This document shows positions 27,822-36,680 of a stretch of 64,000 bases of DNA, one piece after another. The notes under the pieces are model-generated. The model did not search any database. It saw nothing but the letters and a program-made list of their open reading frames with translations, and had not been told where the DNA came from. Position 1 is the stretch's first letter; every line of letters starts with the position of its first letter. The stretch is taken from positions 1 through 64,000 of the forward strand of contig CABVDE010000004.1 in assembly GCA_902496945.1 (NCBI GenBank), read 5' to 3'. Source of the DNA: an uncultured Collinsella sp. (GTDB lineage: Bacteria > Actinomycetota > Coriobacteriia > Coriobacteriales > Coriobacteriaceae). The position numbers and the translations under genes are program-made.

Positions 27822-28511
27822 CTAGATAGACGAGTCTTTGGACAGCTCAAAATAGTCGGGATACAAGGCGATAACCGGACCTTGCTCTTCGGGCATCAGG
27901 TGCAGGTGTGTCTCGGCCAGATAGCTCGCCGTGTCGGTATCACCCCTCTTAATGGCCTCGAGAATCCGGCGATGCTGCCGACGAATCGGCTCCCAATCTA
28001 GATCCTGCGACACCATACGCAACCAGTTGTATCGCTCAAAATGCGTGTTGACGCTCTTCATCCAATCCCACAACATGTGACGGCCGGCAATCTCAAAACA
28101 CGTCTCATGGAACAGATTGTCCAGGTCAAAGAAACGACGCGTTTCGCCATGGTCGAGCGACTCGGACTCGGCAAGAATCTGCTCAAGCCGATGCTTTTGC
28201 TCGGGCGAGGCGGCCGAACAGCATTTAATAAGCACGCTTCGCTCGAGTTTCTCGCGCAAGAAACAGGCGTTCTCGGCGCGCTCCGTGCTGATCTTAGAGA
28301 CGTAGGTGCCGCTTTTGGGACGCGTTTCCACCAGCTCTTGCTCACGCAGGCGCACAAAAGACTCGCGAATGGGCGTGCGCCCGATTCCCGTCTCCTTTTC
28401 CAGACCAATCGCCGAAAGGCGCGTGCCGGGCTTGAGCTCGGCATAGATGATCTTGGAGCGCAGTGCATTGTATGCCTGGTCTTGCAGACTCTGATAATAT
28501 TGCTGTTCCAT
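27822..28511 (-). CDS. GntR family regulator, FCD subfamily
   Basis: 229 aa. The winged-helix (about 10-75) reads AYNALRSKIIYAELKPGTRLSAIGLEKETGIGRTPIRESFVRLREQELVETRPKSGTYV. An all-helical FCD ligand domain follows, with the metal-type residues in NLFHETCFEIAG and RRQHRRILEAIKRGDTDTASYLAETHLH. The start ATG 28511 has GAGGGC upstream. FCD regulators usually sense organic acids or sugars acids; no such genes are next to it. An orphan regulator in this window. Confidence 0.9.
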   Translation of the reverse strand: MEQQYYQSLQDQAYNALRSKIIYAELKPGTRLSAIGLEKETGIGRTPIRESFVRLREQELVETRPKSGTYVSKISTERAENACFLREKLERSVLIKCCSAASPEQKHRLEQILAESESLDHGETRRFFDLDNLFHETCFEIAGRHMLWDWMKSVNTHFERYNWLRMVSQDLDWEPIRRQHRRILEAIKRGDTDTASYLAETHLHLMPEEQGPVIALYPDYFELSKDSSI

Positions 28512-28711
28512 AAAGCCCTCGGATGAAGCCCACGGTTTGTCGATGTCACCACGTAATACTATCGCATCGACATATCCCCAGGCTGCGGTGGAATAGGGGC
28601 TGCTTGCACCACCCACGAGCGGCGCCATACATTGCTATATCTTGCCATCTCTTGGCAGCATAGACATAAAACGCATCGGCCCTTCTTTACACGACGCGAT
28701 GAGGCAGGCAC

Positions 28712-29073
28712 TATCCAAGAATGGCAACGGGCCGCTCATCGCCCTCGATGATCGAAAGCGTCATCAGCAGAAAGACACTCACGTTCTTACGCCGCGCACT
28801 CCCCTTTGACCTCAAAGCGGTAGCAGTAACCGAGGTCTCATACTCCCTCGAGGAAACCATCGAAACATCCGGTATGGAGCTCAAGCCCGGCATTGCCGGC
28901 CAACTTGCCGAGGCGACGCAAGGCTATCTTTTTTGATTCAGCTCATTGGGTACTACGCATGGCAACTGGCACGACGTGCCCAAACAAATCTCGTACGGCA
29001 AGGTGTCGTTCGCCATCCCCTACATGCATGATTATCTCAACGATCACAAAGCCGAACTGAAAACTGAGCTGTA
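28712..29073 (+). pseudogene. Remnant of an AAA ATP-binding protein
   Basis: Three frame fragments together read like the C-terminal part of a STAND/AAA-16 type ATPase. First is SLTFLRRA-like TLTFLRRALPFDLKAVAV followed by LAEATQGYLF. After loss of one T in a six-T run at 28929-28934 the other frame continues LIQLIGYYAWQLARRAQ. After another shift comes QISYGKVSFAIPYMHDYL to a stop at 29073. No start and no Walker motifs are left. The rest of 28512-28711 shows nothing. Confidence 0.6.
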
Positions 29074-29146
29074 GAAGCGGTCGACGCTCTGCAAGACGAA
29101 AAAGACCCCTAGCTCGCTGCGCGTGCCACATTTTGGTATGTCAAAA

Positions 29147-29162
29147 ATGTGACGTGTCACAT
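29147..29162. promoter_or_regulatory. Dyad operator candidate before the zinc operon
   Basis: ATGTGAC, GT, GTCACAT: a perfect 7-bp inverted repeat in an AT-rich promoter region, 62 bases before the first gene. The half-sites look like CRP/FNR-family sites, but the spacing is four bases instead of six. A zinc-responsive repressor is the functional expectation. Confidence 0.45.
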
Positions 29163-29224
29163 CAAAAATTACAATGGCACTTGATTTTTTATTTGAACCT
29201 ATATTCGGCAAAGGGAGGGCAGCC

Positions 29225-29578
29225 ATGGAGAGCAGTCTTTACCTTCAAAGAACCGAATTAACCTGCGACAGCGATGAGCTGCCCCCACTGTGCACACGAT
29301 TCCTTGCTCTGACACTCGCCATCGCGCTTGCCCTCGCCTGTATCTTCTCCCCCATTGCCGTGGCGCACGAAATGCACCACGACTGCACAGGCGTCGGTTG
29401 CGTAACGTGCGCAGAAATGGCCGGCAACCTTTCACTCGCGCAGCGCGGATCGGTGCCCCACAACCCCATAGCCATCGCATCGCTCTTGATGATCCATGCC
29501 GTCGCCATCATCGGCGTTGAGTATGCCTCATATGCCCCCGTCACACTCGTCTCTCTTAAGGTGCGCCTGGACGATTAA
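29225..29578 (+). CDS. Small Cys/His-containing membrane protein, first gene of zinc operon
   Basis: 117 aa with two hydrophobic helices (FLALTLAIALALACIFSPIAVA and PIAIASLLMIHAVAIIGVEYASYAPVTLVSL). Between them is HEMHHDCTGVGCVTCAEMA, a metal-binding-looking cluster of three His and three Cys. AAAGGGAGGGCAGCC precedes ATG 29225. Similar tiny proteins with an HDC..C..C cluster occur next to metal transporters; the role (zinc sensing, metal transfer) is inferred only. It is separated from the binding-protein gene by a long hairpin. Confidence 0.65.
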   Translation: MESSLYLQRTELTCDSDELPPLCTRFLALTLAIALALACIFSPIAVAHEMHHDCTGVGCVTCAEMAGNLSLAQRGSVPHNPIAIASLLMIHAVAIIGVEYASYAPVTLVSLKVRLDD

Positions 29579-29583
29579 CGACC

Positions 29584-29660
29584 CCCAAAACAATCGAACA
29601 CACCTGAACGTTCGCGAGCGCGTGCCGCTAGCGGCACGCGCTCTCACCCTATTGTTTTGG
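29584..29660 (+). promoter_or_regulatory. Two-tier hairpin covering the ribosome site of the zinc-binding protein gene
   Basis: The outer arms CCAAAACAAT (29584-29593) and ATTGTTTTGG (29651-29660) enclose a perfect 13-bp inner stem at 29616-29643 (GAGCGCGTGCCGC and complement). The outer right arm ends in the TTTTGG of TTTTGGAGC, the ribosome site of the next gene at 29670. It could attenuate or gate translation, or stabilise the downstream message. Confidence 0.5.
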
Positions 29661-29669
29661 AGCAAACCT

Positions 29670-30674
29670 ATGTACAATCGAGTCTTTAAGCGTCGCCCTC
29701 GGCGTCGCCTCACCCGTCGCCACTGTCTTACGACGTGTATCGGAGCAGCACTCGTGTTCTCCGTGCTAGGACTCACTGCCTGCGGCGGCAACACTTCAGC
29801 ACAGACCGGCGGCGCAGGCACGGCCTCCGACACCGTCAACGTCGTAGCAAGTTTTTATCCCATGGCAGACTTCGCGCAAAAAGTCGGAGGAAGCCATGTC
29901 AAGGTGACCAACCTGGTTCCCGCGGGAACCGAGCCGCACGAGTGGGAGCCCAGCCCCAGCGATGTCAGGCAAATTCAGGCGTCCGATGTCTTTATCTACA
30001 ATGGTGCCGACATGGAGGGCTGGGTCGATGACACCCTTGAGTCAATCGACACGTCTAAAACGACCGTCTGCAAGGCTTCCGACGGCATCACGCTGCGTAT
30101 GGCAGCCAAAGGAGACGAGTCCGCAGACGAGCACGAACACGCAGGCGAGCACGACCCGCACGTGTGGTTGAGCCCCAAGAACGCCAAGGCCGAACTCAAG
30201 AATATCGAGCGGGCGCTTATTAAGGCCGACCCCGACAACAAGGCCGATTACCAGGCGAACTACAAAAAATATGCTGAGAAGTTCGACGAACTCGACGAGC
30301 AGTACCAAAATGAACTCAGCAAGGTAAAAGGCCGCTCCATCGTCGTTTCGCACGAGGCCTACGGCTATCTGTGTGACGAGTTCGGTCTCACGCAGATGCC
30401 CATCACCGGCATGGACGCCGAGGGCGAGCCCAACGCCAAGACCATGGCGCAGATCGTCCAGTTCATCAAGGACAACAACGTCAAAACGGTCTTTGGCGAG
30501 GACCTGGTTTCCCAGAAGGTCGCCAAGACCATCGCCGACGAAACCGGCGCTGAGTGCGTGCAGCTCAACCCAGTCGAGGGCTTGACGGATAAGCAACTCG
30601 AGGCTGGCGAGGACTACCTCGCCGTCATGCAGGATAACCTTGACAAGCTCGTCAAGGCACTTAATCAAGAGTAG
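29670..30674 (+). CDS. Zinc/manganese ABC transporter substrate-binding lipoprotein
   Basis: 334 aa, cluster A-I metal-binding protein. A basic leader and hydrophobic stretch end in lipobox LTAC-GG (about residue 38). The domain starts VNVVASFYPMADFAQKVGG, a ZnuA/AdcA-type opening, with first metal His in GTEPHEWEPSP. A His-rich loop (DEHEHAGEHDPHVWLSP) carries the second ligand. SHEAYGYLCDEFGL and the late VFGEDLVSQKVAKTIADE complete the set. The His-rich loop points to zinc. Ribosome site GGAGC lies in the preceding hairpin. Confidence 0.93.
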   Translation: MYNRVFKRRPRRRLTRRHCLTTCIGAALVFSVLGLTACGGNTSAQTGGAGTASDTVNVVASFYPMADFAQKVGGSHVKVTNLVPAGTEPHEWEPSPSDVRQIQASDVFIYNGADMEGWVDDTLESIDTSKTTVCKASDGITLRMAAKGDESADEHEHAGEHDPHVWLSPKNAKAELKNIERALIKADPDNKADYQANYKKYAEKFDELDEQYQNELSKVKGRSIVVSHEAYGYLCDEFGLTQMPITGMDAEGEPNAKTMAQIVQFIKDNNVKTVFGEDLVSQKVAKTIADETGAECVQLNPVEGLTDKQLEAGEDYLAVMQDNLDKLVKALNQE

Positions 30675-30686
30675 GGGGATAGCACT

Positions 30687-32657
30687 GTGAAGATGAGCAT
30701 GAAGAACCTAAAGAGCTGGATGGCCGAGCATCCCTACTCCCGTACGCTTGCGGCAATCGCCGGCGCATCGATTTGTTCGACGCTCGCCCTCGAACTTCCG
30801 TCCAACCATGAGCTGTGGAACATGCGGCCCGGCCCGGCTCTTTTGGAGCTCATGCTCATCTTCTGTTTCCTGAGCCTGTTGTTCTATCTGCCACGTCGCC
30901 GGAAGACCCCCGCGATCCTTGGCGTTGTGGCGTTTGCCGCCATCGGTATCGCTGAATACTTCGTCATCACGTTCAAATCGATGCCCATCCAACCGGGCGA
31001 CTTGTTCGCGCTTTCCACGGCCGCCACGGTCGCCGGCAGCTACACTTACGAGCTGAGCGGCTATTGCTTCTTGGGACTTGCCGCGGCAGCAATCGGCATT
31101 GTGCTCATCGCCCGCATCCCGCGCGCCATATGCGAACGCCCGCCCCGCCGCGATGACCAAACCGAGAAATCCGAGCGCAAAACCAAGCTGCCGCTCTCGG
31201 TCGACCGCCGCACCGCACTCGTTGCCGGCGCCATGCTGGCTGGGCAGGCCATGATCAGCTACTACGATACCCTCGGCATCAAGCTGCACACATGGAAGCC
31301 ACTCGACAGCTACTACAGCCAAGGATTCCTGCCCACCTTCATCTCTAGCGCACAGAAGATGATCCCGCCCAAACCCAAGCACTACGACGGACGCGACACG
31401 GCTGCGCTCATCAAGCGCCTGGCCGGTCGCTGGAACCGCGGCATCCACGGTGTCGCCAACGTCGACCGCGCCGCCGCCGTGGCGCAGTTCGAGCAGCTCA
31501 AGCCATCTGTCATCTGCATCATGAACGAGTCGTTCGCCGACCTCTCGATTTTCAACGGCCTGGGCTGCGACTATCGGGGACCCGAACGCTTCAAGGCTAT
31601 CGATGACGCGATCATGCAGGGTGTGAGCTACATGAGTGCCTTTGGCGCGGGCACCTGCAACAGCGAGTTTGAGTTTTTGACCGGGCACTCGATGGCATAC
31701 CTGGGCGCCGGTGTGTACCCCTTCATGACGTATAACTTAGCCCCCACCGAGAACCTCGCGCGTCAGTTCAAGAAGCTCGGGTATCGCGCGGTGGCCATGC
31801 ACCCCAACCATGCCAGCAACTGGAACCGAGAGAACGTCTTTACTGACATGGGCTTTGATGAGTTTCTTTCCATCGAGGATTTCGCTGGCGCACCTCAGCT
31901 CTGCCGCAAGGTAACCGATGCGGCGACATATGACAAGTGCCTCGAGGTGCTGCGACAGAACAACGAGCCCATCTTTATCCATGACGTAACCATGCAGAAT
32001 CACTCGGCCTACGACACCGGACTGGTGCACGCCGACCAGCAAGTGCATCTAAACCTAAACGGCATCGAGGATAAGGTCGCCACGTGGACAAACGAGTATT
32101 GCTCCCTTATGGATGCCTCGGATAAAGCGTTCGCCGACTTTTTGGACCAGCTGCGCGAGCTCGACCGCCCCGTGGTCGTGGTGATGTACGGTGACCACCA
32201 GCCGTTCTTTACCGACCGCTATAACGACCTCTACTTTACCGACGAGGACGAGGCGACGCACACTGAGCGCATCTGGCAGACGCGCTACGTGGTGTGGGCG
32301 AACTACGACGTCGCCGGCAACGCCCAGACGAGCGAAACGCTGGATACAAGTATCGATAACGTTGGAGCACTCGCCCTCAACGCCATAGGAGCTCCACTCA
32401 CAGCCTATCAACGTGCGCGCCTGCAGAATCGCAAGAACATGCCAAGCATCAATGTGGTCGGCAAACAGGATGCAAACGGCACGTGGCATGTCCCCGAAGC
32501 CGAGAATATGCCGAGCAAACTGCACGAAGCCGACGATCGCCTGGAGTGCATGCAGTACCGCAAGCTCTTCGACCACGGTGGCTCCGTCTTTACGGCGCAC
32601 AAGCAAACCGCCGCAAACGAGACCGACCCCAATGCAACGCCAGGCGCGAGGGACTAA
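30687..32657 (+). CDS. LtaS-like lipoteichoic acid synthase / sulfatase family membrane enzyme
   Basis: 656 aa. Four to five N-terminal transmembrane helices (to residue about 180) are followed by an extracellular alkaline-phosphatase fold. The LtaS-type active site is present: metal-binding Glu in CIMNESFADLSIFN, nucleophilic Thr in FGAGTCNSEFEFLTG, and metal ligands Asp and His in VVMYGDHQPFF. It probably transfers a phosphoglycerol-like group to a glycolipid or cell-wall polymer. GTG 30687 follows AGGGGGAT. It sits inside the zinc ABC operon, 12 bases after the binding protein and 2 bases before the ATPase, an unusual neighbour. Confidence 0.88.
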   Translation: MKMSMKNLKSWMAEHPYSRTLAAIAGASICSTLALELPSNHELWNMRPGPALLELMLIFCFLSLLFYLPRRRKTPAILGVVAFAAIGIAEYFVITFKSMPIQPGDLFALSTAATVAGSYTYELSGYCFLGLAAAAIGIVLIARIPRAICERPPRRDDQTEKSERKTKLPLSVDRRTALVAGAMLAGQAMISYYDTLGIKLHTWKPLDSYYSQGFLPTFISSAQKMIPPKPKHYDGRDTAALIKRLAGRWNRGIHGVANVDRAAAVAQFEQLKPSVICIMNESFADLSIFNGLGCDYRGPERFKAIDDAIMQGVSYMSAFGAGTCNSEFEFLTGHSMAYLGAGVYPFMTYNLAPTENLARQFKKLGYRAVAMHPNHASNWNRENVFTDMGFDEFLSIEDFAGAPQLCRKVTDAATYDKCLEVLRQNNEPIFIHDVTMQNHSAYDTGLVHADQQVHLNLNGIEDKVATWTNEYCSLMDASDKAFADFLDQLRELDRPVVVVMYGDHQPFFTDRYNDLYFTDEDEATHTERIWQTRYVVWANYDVAGNAQTSETLDTSIDNVGALALNAIGAPLTAYQRARLQNRKNMPSINVVGKQDANGTWHVPEAENMPSKLHEADDRLECMQYRKLFDHGGSVFTAHKQTAANETDPNATPGARD

Positions 32658-32659
32658 CT

Positions 32660-33319
32660 ATGGAAACGCCCATTGAGATTCGCGATCTTTCGTTTTCGTA
32701 TGGCCCTGCCCCCGTTCTTGCCCATTGCTCATTGATCATTGCCCCTGGTCAAGCCGTGATTCTCTCGGGAGAGAATGGAGCTGGCAAGTCCACGCTCCTC
32801 AAATTGGTGCTTGGCGAATTGGTTCCCCAGCAAGGCGATGCCCTCCTCTTTGGGACACCTGCGCACTCGTTTACCGATTGGCATCGCGTTGGCTACGTCC
32901 CCCAACGCGCCGGCGGTTCCTACGACCAGTTTCCCGCGACGGTAGCCGAGATTGTTGCCAGCAACCGCTATGCACTCGGGCACAGCCAACGTCGAGGGTC
33001 TCACGCTGCCGCGCTGCAAGCTCTCGAGCTCGTGGGGCTCGTCGACCATGCTTACTCACTAATTGGCGAGCTTTCGGGTGGCCAGCAGCAGCGGACGCTT
33101 TTGGCTCGCGCTCTTGTGAATCATCCAGAACTCCTCGTGCTCGATGAGCCCACCAGCGGGCTCGACCGTTCGAGCGTCAACGAGTTTATCGAGGTCATGG
33201 CCACCCTCATGCGCGACCCCGAGCGTGTCGTTCTTATGGTGAGCCATGATCTCGAACGACTTGAGGGTCTCGAGGCCGATCGCATTGTTTTATCCCAAGG
33301 AGTTATCCATCATGCTTGA
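32660..33319 (+). CDS. Zinc/manganese ABC transporter ATPase
   Basis: 219-aa ABC subunit of the metal-uptake type (ZnuC/AdcC-like). Walker A is SGENGAGKSTLLKLVLG, Q-loop GYVPQRAG, signature GELSGGQQQRTLLARAL, Walker B LLVLDEPTSGLD, H-loop VSHD. It energises the permease encoded next, which overlaps its end by 8 bases. Confidence 0.94.
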   Translation: METPIEIRDLSFSYGPAPVLAHCSLIIAPGQAVILSGENGAGKSTLLKLVLGELVPQQGDALLFGTPAHSFTDWHRVGYVPQRAGGSYDQFPATVAEIVASNRYALGHSQRRGSHAAALQALELVGLVDHAYSLIGELSGGQQQRTLLARALVNHPELLVLDEPTSGLDRSSVNEFIEVMATLMRDPERVVLMVSHDLERLEGLEADRIVLSQGVIHHA

Positions 33320-34124
33320 CATGCTTCAGTATGCCTTTATGCAGCGGGCGTTCCTGAGCGGCATCGTACTGGGAGTCGCGATTCCGCTTGTGGGAGTCAT
33401 CGTGGTGCTCAAGCGCCTCTCGATGATCGGCGATACGTTGAGTCATGCCTCGCTTGCTGGCGTGGCGGGCGGCCTCATCGCCGGCATCAACCCCGTCGCG
33501 GGCGCCACCGTGGCATGTCTTGCAGCTGCCTGCTTCGTCGAGATGATTCGCAAGCGGCTCGAAAGCCGCGGGGACCTTGCTATTGCTATTGTTATGGCCG
33601 CTGGAGTCGGACTTGCCGGCGTATTGTCCGGATTTGTGCCGAACTCGTCTACGTTCTCGAGTTTTCTCTTTGGCAGTATCGTCACGGTCGACAACTCCGA
33701 GCTTGCAGGCGTCATGGTCGTCGGATTAGGTATTATCGCCTATTGCCTTTTGTTTTCGCGTGAGCTCTTTTGGGTGGCACTTGATGAGCGCGCCGCTCGT
33801 ATCGCCGGCGTGCGCACGCGTTTTATCAACGTGAGCTTTATCTTCGCCTGCGCACTCGCCATCTCCATCGCAGCGCGCACCGTAGGCGCCCTGATCGTAA
33901 GCTCTATGATGACGGTGCCAGTCGCCTGTGCACTTGTCGTCGCCCGTAGTTGGCGGCAGACATGTATTGTGAGCTCCACCGTAGGGCTTATATCTGTCTT
34001 GGCAGGACTCACCGTCTCTTATATCTGGGGGCTTAAGCCCGGCAGCACCATCGTACTCACGCAGGTCGCCATATTGGTCGTGCTGGTCATATGGCGTGTG
34101 GTCAAACAAAATGCGCGCAATTGA
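33312..34124 (+). CDS. Zinc/manganese ABC transporter permease
   Basis: 270-aa ABC-3 family membrane subunit (ZnuB/AdcB-like) with about eight or nine helices. It opens MLQYAFMQRAFLSGIVLGVAIPLVGVIVVLKRLSMIGDTLSHASLAGVAGG, the conserved N-terminal block of metal permeases. ALDERAARIAGVR lies near the middle, and VGALIVSSMMTVPVACALVVARS towards the end. AAGGAG lies just before ATG 33312, inside the ATPase gene. Last gene of the operon. The following 34125-34378 holds no gene I can recognise. Confidence 0.94.
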   Translation: MLDMLQYAFMQRAFLSGIVLGVAIPLVGVIVVLKRLSMIGDTLSHASLAGVAGGLIAGINPVAGATVACLAAACFVEMIRKRLESRGDLAIAIVMAAGVGLAGVLSGFVPNSSTFSSFLFGSIVTVDNSELAGVMVVGLGIIAYCLLFSRELFWVALDERAARIAGVRTRFINVSFIFACALAISIAARTVGALIVSSMMTVPVACALVVARSWRQTCIVSSTVGLISVLAGLTVSYIWGLKPGSTIVLTQVAILVVLVIWRVVKQNARN

Positions 34125-34378
34125 ACGATTACCGTGCATGGCAACGAGCGCCCGGGCACCATATTCGGGCACAAGCATGCTCGCCCAGAACAAATTGGAA
34201 CCCAGAACATTCGACATTCAACGGTAAGCTCATTTTCAATCCAGCAAGAAATCCACCCGCTGAAAGAAGCCGTTTTTGGCCAACCAACACACCACTAAGA
34301 AGCGTGTCACATCAACGGCATCGCCAAGGTCAAGGAGATTTTTGGGCTTCTAATCGCACGGTTTATTGCAGCTAACGC

Positions 34379-34419
34379 AAGCGGCCGCCGCCCCGTATAC
34401 GGGACGACGGCCGCTTTTT
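34379..34419. terminator. Bidirectional terminator
   Basis: AAGCGGCCG and CGGCCGCTT with an inner CCCGTATACGGG stem, then TTTTGC. It lies between the zinc operon and the converging oxidoreductase gene. Confidence 0.8.
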
Positions 34420-34482
34420 GCTCTCTATCGATTGGCGCCTCGGGACAGGCCCCTCTACATCAAACGGCGCAAAGGGGGCTGA

Positions 34483-36432
34483 CTAGAGCTCGCAGGCGAC
34501 CCTGTAGCCATCGCCGATGGCGTCGCGGATGTTGCCGCACTTCTGGGCATCGCCCAGCACGTGGGTGGCAACGCCGGCAGCGTCAAGGTCATCGGCCAAC
34601 TTGGTGTTGGGACGATAGCCCATGGCAAGCACCAGCGTATCGGCATCGGCGATGGTGTGGACCTCGCCGTCCTTCTCGTAGCTGATAGTATCCTCGGTAA
34701 TCTCGGTCACCTTGGCCTCAGTCAGCACGTGAACGCCCTTGGAGAGCATGCGCGTGATGAGCACCGCGCGGCCGGCGCCACCCTCGTTGGCGGCGAGCGT
34801 CTTGGTCATCTCGATGACGGTGACATCGCGGTTGGCCGGCGACAGGTCGTTGACCAACGGGGCCAGGTAATCGGCCGTCTCGCAGCCAACGGTACCGCCA
34901 CCCACGATGACGATCTTCTTGCCCGGGAAAGCCTTGCCGCCCAGCAGGTCGTCAGCCGTCATAACCTGCTTAAAGACCTGCATAAAGGCCGGGGCGATGG
35001 GTTCGGCGCCATAGGCTAGGACGACCTCGTAGCCCGCGTAGTCATGCTGAATGTCCTCGGCAGTAAGCTCGGTGCCAAAGACGCACTTTACGCCGGCCTC
35101 GGCCAGGCGACGGTACTGATACTTGATCACGCGGGTGAGTTCCTGCTTTGCCGGCGGAACGGCTGCGATGCGCATCTCGCCGCCCGGCTCGTCCTGCTTA
35201 TCCACGAGCACCACGTTATGACCGCGTTTGGCGGCAATGTAGGCTGCCTCCATACCCGCGGGACCGGCGCCCACAACCAGTACGTTCTTGGCCTCGGCGG
35301 CAGGCTCGTAGCCAGCCTCGTCGCGCTCCACGTCCGGGTTGACGGTGCAGGAGATGCGCTTGCCAAACATAATGCCGTTCAGGCAGCGCAGGCAGCCAAT
35401 GCAGGGGCGGATGTCGTCGGCGTTGCCGGCGGCTGCCTTGTTGCAGAACTCGGCATCGCACAGATTGGCGCGGCCCATCATGCAGATGTCGGCGGCGCCG
35501 TCCTCGATCAGCTCCTCGGCGATCCAGGCCTCGTTGATGCGGCCGACGGTGGCGACGGGAATGTTGACGTGCTTTTTGATCTCGCGCGAGCATGCGGCAT
35601 GCGAGGCCTGCTGGGTACCGGCGGCGGGAATGGCGGAGCCGCGCTTGATGGTGGTGCCGCCCGACACGTGAATCATGTCGACGCCGGCCTTTTCCAGGCG
35701 ACGCGAGACGTAGATCATGTCGTTGAGGGTCAGGCCGCCATCGGTGTACTCATCGCCCGAGATGCGGACGTCGATGATAAAGTCCTTGCCGCAGCGCTCG
35801 CGAATCTCGGCGATGACCTCGAGCAAGAAGCGCATGCGGGCGTCGAGCGAGCCACCGTACTCGTCGGTACGCTTGTTATAGAGCGGGGTCAAAAAGCCGC
35901 CGAGCATGCCATGGGCGTGCGCCGCATGAACCTCGACGCCATCGACGCCGGCTTTCTGCATACGAACGGCAGCGTCACCGAACTGATGTGTAAGCTCGTG
36001 GATCTCGTCAACCGTGATGGGGCGCGGTGCCTCGCGGGCGTAAGACGGGCCCACAAAGGACGGAGCGATCAGGCGCGGCGTGCCCGGAACGTTAAAGGCC
36101 ATGTAGGCGGGGTGGAAGAGCTGCGGCATGATCTTGCAGCCATACTCGTGGACGGCCGCGGCGAGCTTTTCCCAGCCAGGGATAAACGTGTCGTCGTAGC
36201 AGCACATGTCACCCGGCAGATAGGTATAGGTGGGCTCGACCGTCACGACCTCGGTGATGATGAGGCCCACGCCGCCCTTGGCACGGGCACGGTAATGATC
36301 GACCAAGTCGTCGGTCACATAGCCGTGATCGGCCAGGTTGGTAGATACCGGCGGCATAAAGACGCGGTTCTTGACCTCGGTCGTACCGACCTTGATCGGA
36401 CTAAAGAGCATCGGATAGGCGGAAGACTCCAT
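34483..36432 (-). CDS. Old Yellow Enzyme family FMN/FAD/Fe-S oxidoreductase
   Basis: 649 aa with the 2,4-dienoyl-CoA reductase / BaiCD-like layout. The FMN TIM barrel spans 1-370 (MLFSPIKVGTTEVKNRVFMPPVSTNL, GVDGVEVHAAHAHGMLGGFLTPLYNKRTDEYGGS). The [4Fe-4S] cysteines are in CIGCLRC and a later ISCTVNP. An FAD site (VLVVGAGPAGMEAAYIAAKRGH) and an NAD(P)H site (IVIVGGGTVGCETADYLA) follow. It likely reduces an enone or enoate using NAD(P)H. Gut Coriobacteriia have related steroid/bile acid and dietary-compound reductases, but the substrate cannot be told from sequence. ATG 36432 follows AAAGGAATCC. Confidence 0.88.
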   Translation of the reverse strand: MESSAYPMLFSPIKVGTTEVKNRVFMPPVSTNLADHGYVTDDLVDHYRARAKGGVGLIITEVVTVEPTYTYLPGDMCCYDDTFIPGWEKLAAAVHEYGCKIMPQLFHPAYMAFNVPGTPRLIAPSFVGPSYAREAPRPITVDEIHELTHQFGDAAVRMQKAGVDGVEVHAAHAHGMLGGFLTPLYNKRTDEYGGSLDARMRFLLEVIAEIRERCGKDFIIDVRISGDEYTDGGLTLNDMIYVSRRLEKAGVDMIHVSGGTTIKRGSAIPAAGTQQASHAACSREIKKHVNIPVATVGRINEAWIAEELIEDGAADICMMGRANLCDAEFCNKAAAGNADDIRPCIGCLRCLNGIMFGKRISCTVNPDVERDEAGYEPAAEAKNVLVVGAGPAGMEAAYIAAKRGHNVVLVDKQDEPGGEMRIAAVPPAKQELTRVIKYQYRRLAEAGVKCVFGTELTAEDIQHDYAGYEVVLAYGAEPIAPAFMQVFKQVMTADDLLGGKAFPGKKIVIVGGGTVGCETADYLAPLVNDLSPANRDVTVIEMTKTLAANEGGAGRAVLITRMLSKGVHVLTEAKVTEITEDTISYEKDGEVHTIADADTLVLAMGYRPNTKLADDLDAAGVATHVLGDAQKCGNIRDAIGDGYRVACEL

Positions 36433-36550
36433 ACAGGATTCCTTTCGTTTGAGCCGCTCGGCGGCAGTTACTGACACACCTATCGTATCAGCAACTGCCG
36501 TATCTGCACTCGCTCGCACTCCTCACCTTCAATCCCGACCCTCACAAAAA

Positions 36551-36617
36551 AGTTGCGGTGGAATACGAAGTAGATAAGGCCTTTGACAGGCAAAACAGTC
36601 CGTATTCCACCGCAGCT
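36551..36617. repeat. Inverted-repeat element flanking kdp, left copy
   Basis: The arms AGTTGCGGTGGAATACG and CGTATTCCACCGCAGCT are 17 bp, separated by about 33 bases containing AGTAGATAAGGCC and TTGACAG. It lies 63 bases past the kdpC stop. A near-identical copy in the same orientation lies at 44959-45024. Confidence 0.75.
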
Positions 36618-36680
36618 GATGGGCGGGGTGGAATTGAGAGCTCAGATAGTCAGTCATGCCCTCATCCGCCACTCCCTCAC

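Noticed and set aside
28512..28711. Upstream part of the AAA ATPase or a new gene before it
   Set aside because: No frame with similarity to the remnant or with its own start signal was seen.
34125..34378. Possible gene or gene remnant after the zinc permease
   Set aside because: Short frames such as HINGIAKVKEIFGLL occur, but there is no start, ribosome site or recognisable family.
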